DNA of 8,509 bases. Source: Phycisphaeraceae bacterium. GTDB lineage: Bacteria > Planctomycetota > Phycisphaerae > Phycisphaerales > UBA1924. The position numbers and the translations under genes were made by a program. Under the pieces are notes generated by a model. It saw nothing but the letters and a program-made list of their open reading frames with translations. It was not told the origin of the DNA and did no database searches. Location of the stretch: positions 1-8,509 of the forward strand of contig WUAK01000113.1 in assembly GCA_009827205.1 (NCBI GenBank), given 5' to 3'. Shown here piece after piece: positions 6,243 through 8,509 of this stretch (the first letter of the stretch is position 1; every line of letters starts with the position of its first letter).

Positions 6243-7187
6243 TTAGAAGCGGTATTCGCAGTTGATGCCGAGCGCAAAGTTCGGCTCGAGTCTCTGGCTA
6301 CCAACTTTGTTGCCGCTGTTGTTCCGTAGGGTGAGTTCCCTGTAGAACGCCGAACCGATCAGCCCGGTGACGCTGAAATTGGGCTCGGGTGAGTACGTGG
6401 TCATGAAGTAAACGGGGACTGCTTCGTCCTCGAGCACACCGTTGGCGAGCGCGTTGTTGTCGTCTTCCAGCCTGAACTGATAGATGTCGAGCGCAGCGCT
6501 GACACCGACGGACCAGACATCGTTGATTTTGTACGTGATTTCAGCGCCCGGCAGGTCTGTCAGGGTCTTTCCGATATCGATGTGCCAGTAGTTGTCGATT
6601 TGCCAATTCAGAGTGGGCATCGGGAAGACGAGCGTGTAGTCCTCCATCTGTCCGAACACCACAATTGCCAGTCCGACAGAGAGTTCTTCGTGGAAGTGGT
6701 GTTTGAGGCCAAGAGAGCCGCCGTAGGTGAACGAGTCGTCGAAGAGTGCTTCGACCTCTCCGGATGTGGTGACATAGGCTCCGCCGAAGAGGGACCAGTC
6801 CTCATCGATCTGATGCGAAAAAATGGACGCGAGTTCGAGTCTCAACCCGTAGTCGATGGGATCGCCTCGGCCGGGACCGAAGTCGTTCCATGAGCGGAAG
6901 TCGTAGCCCATCGAGGTCTGACCGACGACGACGGTGACGTCTGTGTCGTCATCAACAGGGATCTCAGCTCCGATGCGTGTTTTGAGACCGTACGACGCGA
7001 CTCTGCCGCCCTGGCGCCCTGCAGAGCGAGCCGGGAGATAGGCGTCGCCTTGGGCGTGTGCGAAGAAGCTGAGTTCCTTCGCGGGGGCGATGTAGAGCCC
7101 GGGGTCGTCGTCCTGCCCGAACCCCTGTGCTTGGGTAGGGGCGGCCAGTCCCGCCAGGAGAAGAACAGAAAGGCATTTTCCTGACAT
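6243..7187 (-). CDS. Putative outer-membrane beta-barrel protein
   Basis: The product has 314 residues with a signal peptide at 1-20 (MSGKCLSVLLLAGLAAPTQA, then QGFGQ). The rest alternates polar and hydrophobic/aromatic residues in short strands separated by turns, as in outer-membrane barrels: YGLKTRIGAEIPV, WSLFGGAYVTTSG, LSVGLAIVVFG, WSVGVSAALDIYQF. It ends CEYRF, and a final Phe is the usual C-terminal signal of such barrels. It resembles the uncharacterised DUF6268-like planctomycete proteins, but I cannot confirm that by search. No ligand or transport role can be read from it. I start at the ATG whose A is at 7187, because GGAGG sits six bases upstream; an earlier in-frame ATG would put that site inside the gene. 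The gene converges on the cyclophilin gene with a 32-bp gap. Confidence 0.8.
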   Translation of the reverse strand: MSGKCLSVLLLAGLAAPTQAQGFGQDDDPGLYIAPAKELSFFAHAQGDAYLPARSAGRQGGRVASYGLKTRIGAEIPVDDDTDVTVVVGQTSMGYDFRSWNDFGPGRGDPIDYGLRLELASIFSHQIDEDWSLFGGAYVTTSGEVEALFDDSFTYGGSLGLKHHFHEELSVGLAIVVFGQMEDYTLVFPMPTLNWQIDNYWHIDIGKTLTDLPGAEITYKINDVWSVGVSAALDIYQFRLEDDNNALANGVLEDEAVPVYFMTTYSPEPNFSVTGLIGSAFYRELTLRNNSGNKVGSQRLEPNFALGINCEYRF

Positions 7188-7228
7188 CACGATCCTCCGC
7201 GAGGTTGCCAAAGCGGTGCAACGGGGCG

Positions 7229-7234
7229 AGTATA
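7229..7234 (-). promoter_or_regulatory. Candidate -10 element for the outer-membrane protein gene
   Basis: TATACT on the minus strand matches the TATAAT consensus at 5 of 6 bases and lies about 42 bases before the ATG, giving a leader of about 35 bases. No good -35 box stands 16-18 bases further upstream. It is therefore a weak call. Confidence 0.3.
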
Positions 7235-7293
7235 GGTCTGTGAGTCCTCTTCATCGGCCAGCCGCCGATGGAGTGTCTAAACTCCACGACAAC

Positions 7294-7366
7294 GGGGTGG
7301 TAACTCAATTGGTAGAGTGCCAGCTTTGCAAGCTGGAAGTTGAGGGTTCGAGTCCCTTCCGCTCCA
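7294..7366 (+). tRNA. tRNA-Ala (anticodon TGC)
   Basis: A complete 73-base cloverleaf is visible. The acceptor arm is GGGGTGG with CCGCTCC, including the G3-U70 wobble that marks alanine tRNAs. The D arm is ACTC/GAGT, the anticodon stem CCAGC/GCTGG with loop TTTGCAA (anticodon 7327-7329), and the variable loop has 5 bases. The T arm is GAGGG/CCCTT around TTCGAGT, and the discriminator is A. The 3' CCA is not encoded. No clear terminator follows in 7367-7482, where I see no gene. Confidence 0.97.
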
Positions 7367-7482
7367 TTTCCCCTTCCTATCAAGCGAATTCTCACGCATG
7401 TTCGCACGATCGCTTCGTTCGCACTGAATAGTCCTATCGGACGTTGCCGGTCTTGCATTCAATGAGACGAGACCAGTCAGCC

Positions 7483-7518
7483 AAAAAGAAACGAACCGCC
7501 CACGTACTCGCGGGCGGT
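7483..7518 (-). terminator. Intrinsic terminator after tRNA-Glu
   Basis: ACCGCCC (7495-7501) pairs with GGGCGGT (7512-7518) around a 10-base loop. On the minus strand the stem is followed by TCGTTTCTTTTT. It starts 7 bases past the tRNA 3' end, the right place and orientation to end the tRNA-Glu transcript. Confidence 0.75.
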
Positions 7519-7524
7519 CCGAAA

Positions 7525-7599
7525 TGACCCCGGCGGGATTCGAACCCGCGTTACCAGGATGAAAACCTGGTGTCCTGGGCCAGGCTAGACGACGGGGCC
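7525..7599 (-). tRNA. tRNA-Glu (anticodon TTC)
   Basis: On the minus strand a 75-base cloverleaf is complete. The acceptor arm is GGCCCCG with CGGGGTC (one G-U pair). The D region TCGTCTAG...CCCAGGAC is typical of bacterial tRNA-Glu. The anticodon stem is CCAGG/CCTGG with loop TTTTCAT (anticodon 7561-7563), the T arm GCGGG/CCCGC around TTCGAAT, and the discriminator A. CCA is not encoded. Confidence 0.97.
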
Positions 7600-7613
7600 G
7601 GCCGTTGGTGGTG

Positions 7614-7642
7614 ACTGTAGCTCGGCTATCGGTCGAGGTCAC
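7614..7642 (-). promoter_or_regulatory. Candidate sigma-70 type promoter for tRNA-Glu
   Basis: On the minus strand GTGACC (7637-7642) and TACAGT (7614-7619) are separated by exactly 17 bases. Each matches the -35 or -10 consensus at 4 of 6 positions. The -10 box ends 14 bases before the mature tRNA 5' end, which leaves a leader of a few bases, as is common for tRNA genes. Confidence 0.4.
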
Positions 7643-7658
7643 GGCGTAGGCTTTGAGA

Positions 7659-8339
7659 ATGCCCCTGACGCCCCAAACGGAGCCCACGCCCCTGCCCGAT
7701 CTCGCGGAATTTGGCGATGTCATGCTGGTGGGGGGGACATTCGACCCGCCTCACCTGGCTCACACCGGGCTGGCCGAGGCGGCTCGTGACCTTGTCGCGC
7801 CCGGGGCACAGCTCTATTTCGTGCCTGCAGCCCGATCTCCCCACAAGGAGACCGGACCTGATGCCGGAGATGGAGACAGGATCACAATGCTCCGGGTTGC
7901 GATCGCTCCGATCGAAGACACGCACGTCTGGACGGATGAGATCGATCGAGCCCGATCGGGGGAGCCGAGTTACTGGTTCAGGACGCTCGAGCGGGCACGT
8001 CAGTTGGTTGGGGAGGACCGAAGGCTGCTCTTTCTGATTGGCGCGGATCAGGCGCTGAGCTTTCACCGATGGAGCGAGCCCGGGCGGATTCTCGAACTCG
8101 CCGACGTCGTGGTGATCAACAGGGGCGAGGTTCGATCGAAGTCTGAGCTTGAAACTCGTTTAAAGGACACGCCTTTCATGAGTGAGCTGGTCGATGCGTG
8201 GTGCGATGTACCTAGCATGGATATCAGCGCAACCGATGTACGCGATGCGCTTGCTTCTGAGAATGAAAGCGACCTCACGGGCGTGTTGTCCCGCGAGGTC
8301 GCGTCGTACATTGGTCGTCACGGTTTGTACCGAGATTGA
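7659..8339 (+). CDS. nadD: Nicotinate-nucleotide adenylyltransferase
   Basis: NadD joins nicotinate mononucleotide and ATP to give deamido-NAD and pyrophosphate, a cytoplasmic step of NAD synthesis. The 226-residue length is normal for the family. The nucleotidyltransferase motif GGTFDPPHLAH is at 25-35. FVPAARSPHKE follows, with the usual substrate-loop Lys. LLFLIGADQALSFHRW is the conserved middle strand with its Asp, and ISATDVR at 189-195 is the ISSTxxR-type ATP-binding motif. The protein ends VASYIGRHGLYRD, as NadD proteins often do. I start at the ATG at 7659; a TTG six bases earlier is possible, and neither has a good Shine-Dalgarno site. The first 20 residues are Pro-rich and may be dispensable. 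A run of seven G lies in the codons just before the first motif. The TGA stop abuts the convergent metK stop. Confidence 0.95.
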   Translation: MPLTPQTEPTPLPDLAEFGDVMLVGGTFDPPHLAHTGLAEAARDLVAPGAQLYFVPAARSPHKETGPDAGDGDRITMLRVAIAPIEDTHVWTDEIDRARSGEPSYWFRTLERARQLVGEDRRLLFLIGADQALSFHRWSEPGRILELADVVVINRGEVRSKSELETRLKDTPFMSELVDAWCDVPSMDISATDVRDALASENESDLTGVLSREVASYIGRHGLYRD

Positions 8340-8509
8340 TCAGCCGATCAGCTTTTTGAGTGCGTCGGCCTTGTCAGTCTTCTCCCACGTGAAGGTATCG
8401 AAGGTCTTGACGCCCTCGTGGGTCTCGACCTCGACAGTGCCCGGTTCGCGCCCGAAGTGGCCGTGGTACGCGGTGTGCGAGTAGATGGGTGCGTGGAGCT
8501 TGAGTGACT
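8340..8509 (-). CDS. metK: S-adenosylmethionine synthetase, C-terminal fragment (5' end outside window)
   Basis: The last 55 codons and the TGA stop of a minus-strand gene fill the right edge. The peptide KLHAPIYSHTAYHGHFGR, followed by TFTWEKTDKADALKKLIG at the end, matches the C-terminus of MetK. In known members this region has PIY..TA.YGHFGR and then WEKTDKA. MetK makes S-adenosylmethionine from methionine and ATP in the cytoplasm. Full-length family members have about 380-420 residues, so roughly one seventh is seen and the catalytic residues lie outside. A loop of about 18 residues between GHFGR and TFTWEKTDK (EPGTVEVETHEGVK) is longer than in the E. coli enzyme. The stop codon directly abuts that of nadD. 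Confidence 0.93.
   Translation of the reverse strand, partial: SLKLHAPIYSHTAYHGHFGREPGTVEVETHEGVKTFDTFTWEKTDKADALKKLIG

Noticed and set aside
6238..6244. T-run between the cyclophilin and outer-membrane protein genes as a terminator
   Set aside because: No stable stem precedes the run on the plus strand, and part of it is the stop codon of the opposite gene.
7294..7599. Mobile-element integration site at the paired tRNA genes
   Set aside because: Both tRNAs are intact, no integrase is near, and I see no repeated copy of a tRNA 3' end in the window.
7277..7723. Minus-strand open frame spanning both tRNA genes
   Set aside because: It runs through tRNA-Ala, tRNA-Glu and a terminator and has no protein-like features.

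Overview
The window looks like ordinary chromosome from a GC-rich planctomycete, most likely in the Phycisphaerae. This placement is inferred from style, not from a marker gene. The signs are a lone type IV prepilin-like protein with an H-x9-D box, an ECF sigma/RskA-like anti-sigma pair, Shine-Dalgarno sites that are strong before some genes and absent before others, and tRNA genes without an encoded CCA. No transposase, phage gene, CRISPR array or other mobile element is visible.

Layout from left to right. (1) Positions 2-367 (+) hold the C-terminal end of an alpha/beta hydrolase. It converges on an EVE-domain protein at 364-789 (-), and the two stop codons share one CTAG. (2) A clear minus-strand terminator (807-840) lies between the EVE gene and a membrane-anchored, acidic, cysteine-repeat protein at 869-1366 (-). 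(3) A 264-bp divergent intergenic region carries a perfect inverted repeat (1465-1484). It leads into a coiled-coil protein with two membrane segments and a Wzz-like periplasmic part at 1631-2728 (+). (4) Positions 2753-4137 (-) are a translationally coupled ECF sigma factor and RskA-like anti-sigma factor. (5) Next come a prepilin-like protein starting at a TTG (4352-5119, +) and a secreted cyclophilin with a long unassigned N-terminal region (5233-6210, +). (6) An outer-membrane beta-barrel-like protein lies at 6243-7187 (-). (7) tRNA-Ala(TGC) (+) and tRNA-Glu(TTC) (-) follow, the latter with a terminator and a candidate promoter. (8) nadD (7659-8339, +) abuts the 3' end of metK (8340-8509, -).

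Most genes look independently transcribed, because strand changes are frequent. The only firm operon is sigma/anti-sigma. Several products act at the envelope: the cysteine-repeat protein, the coiled-coil protein, the anti-sigma factor, the prepilin-like protein, the secreted cyclophilin and the outer-membrane protein. No shared pathway can be proved from the sequence. NadD (NAD synthesis), MetK (S-adenosylmethionine synthesis) and the tRNAs are housekeeping.

The parts least explained by known families are the cysteine-repeat protein (16 Cys, with strict 6-residue spacing in its second half), the N-terminal part of the cyclophilin, and two unusually perfect palindromes: one intergenic and one 22-bp example inside the prepilin-like gene. 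I see no convincing complete new multi-gene system.
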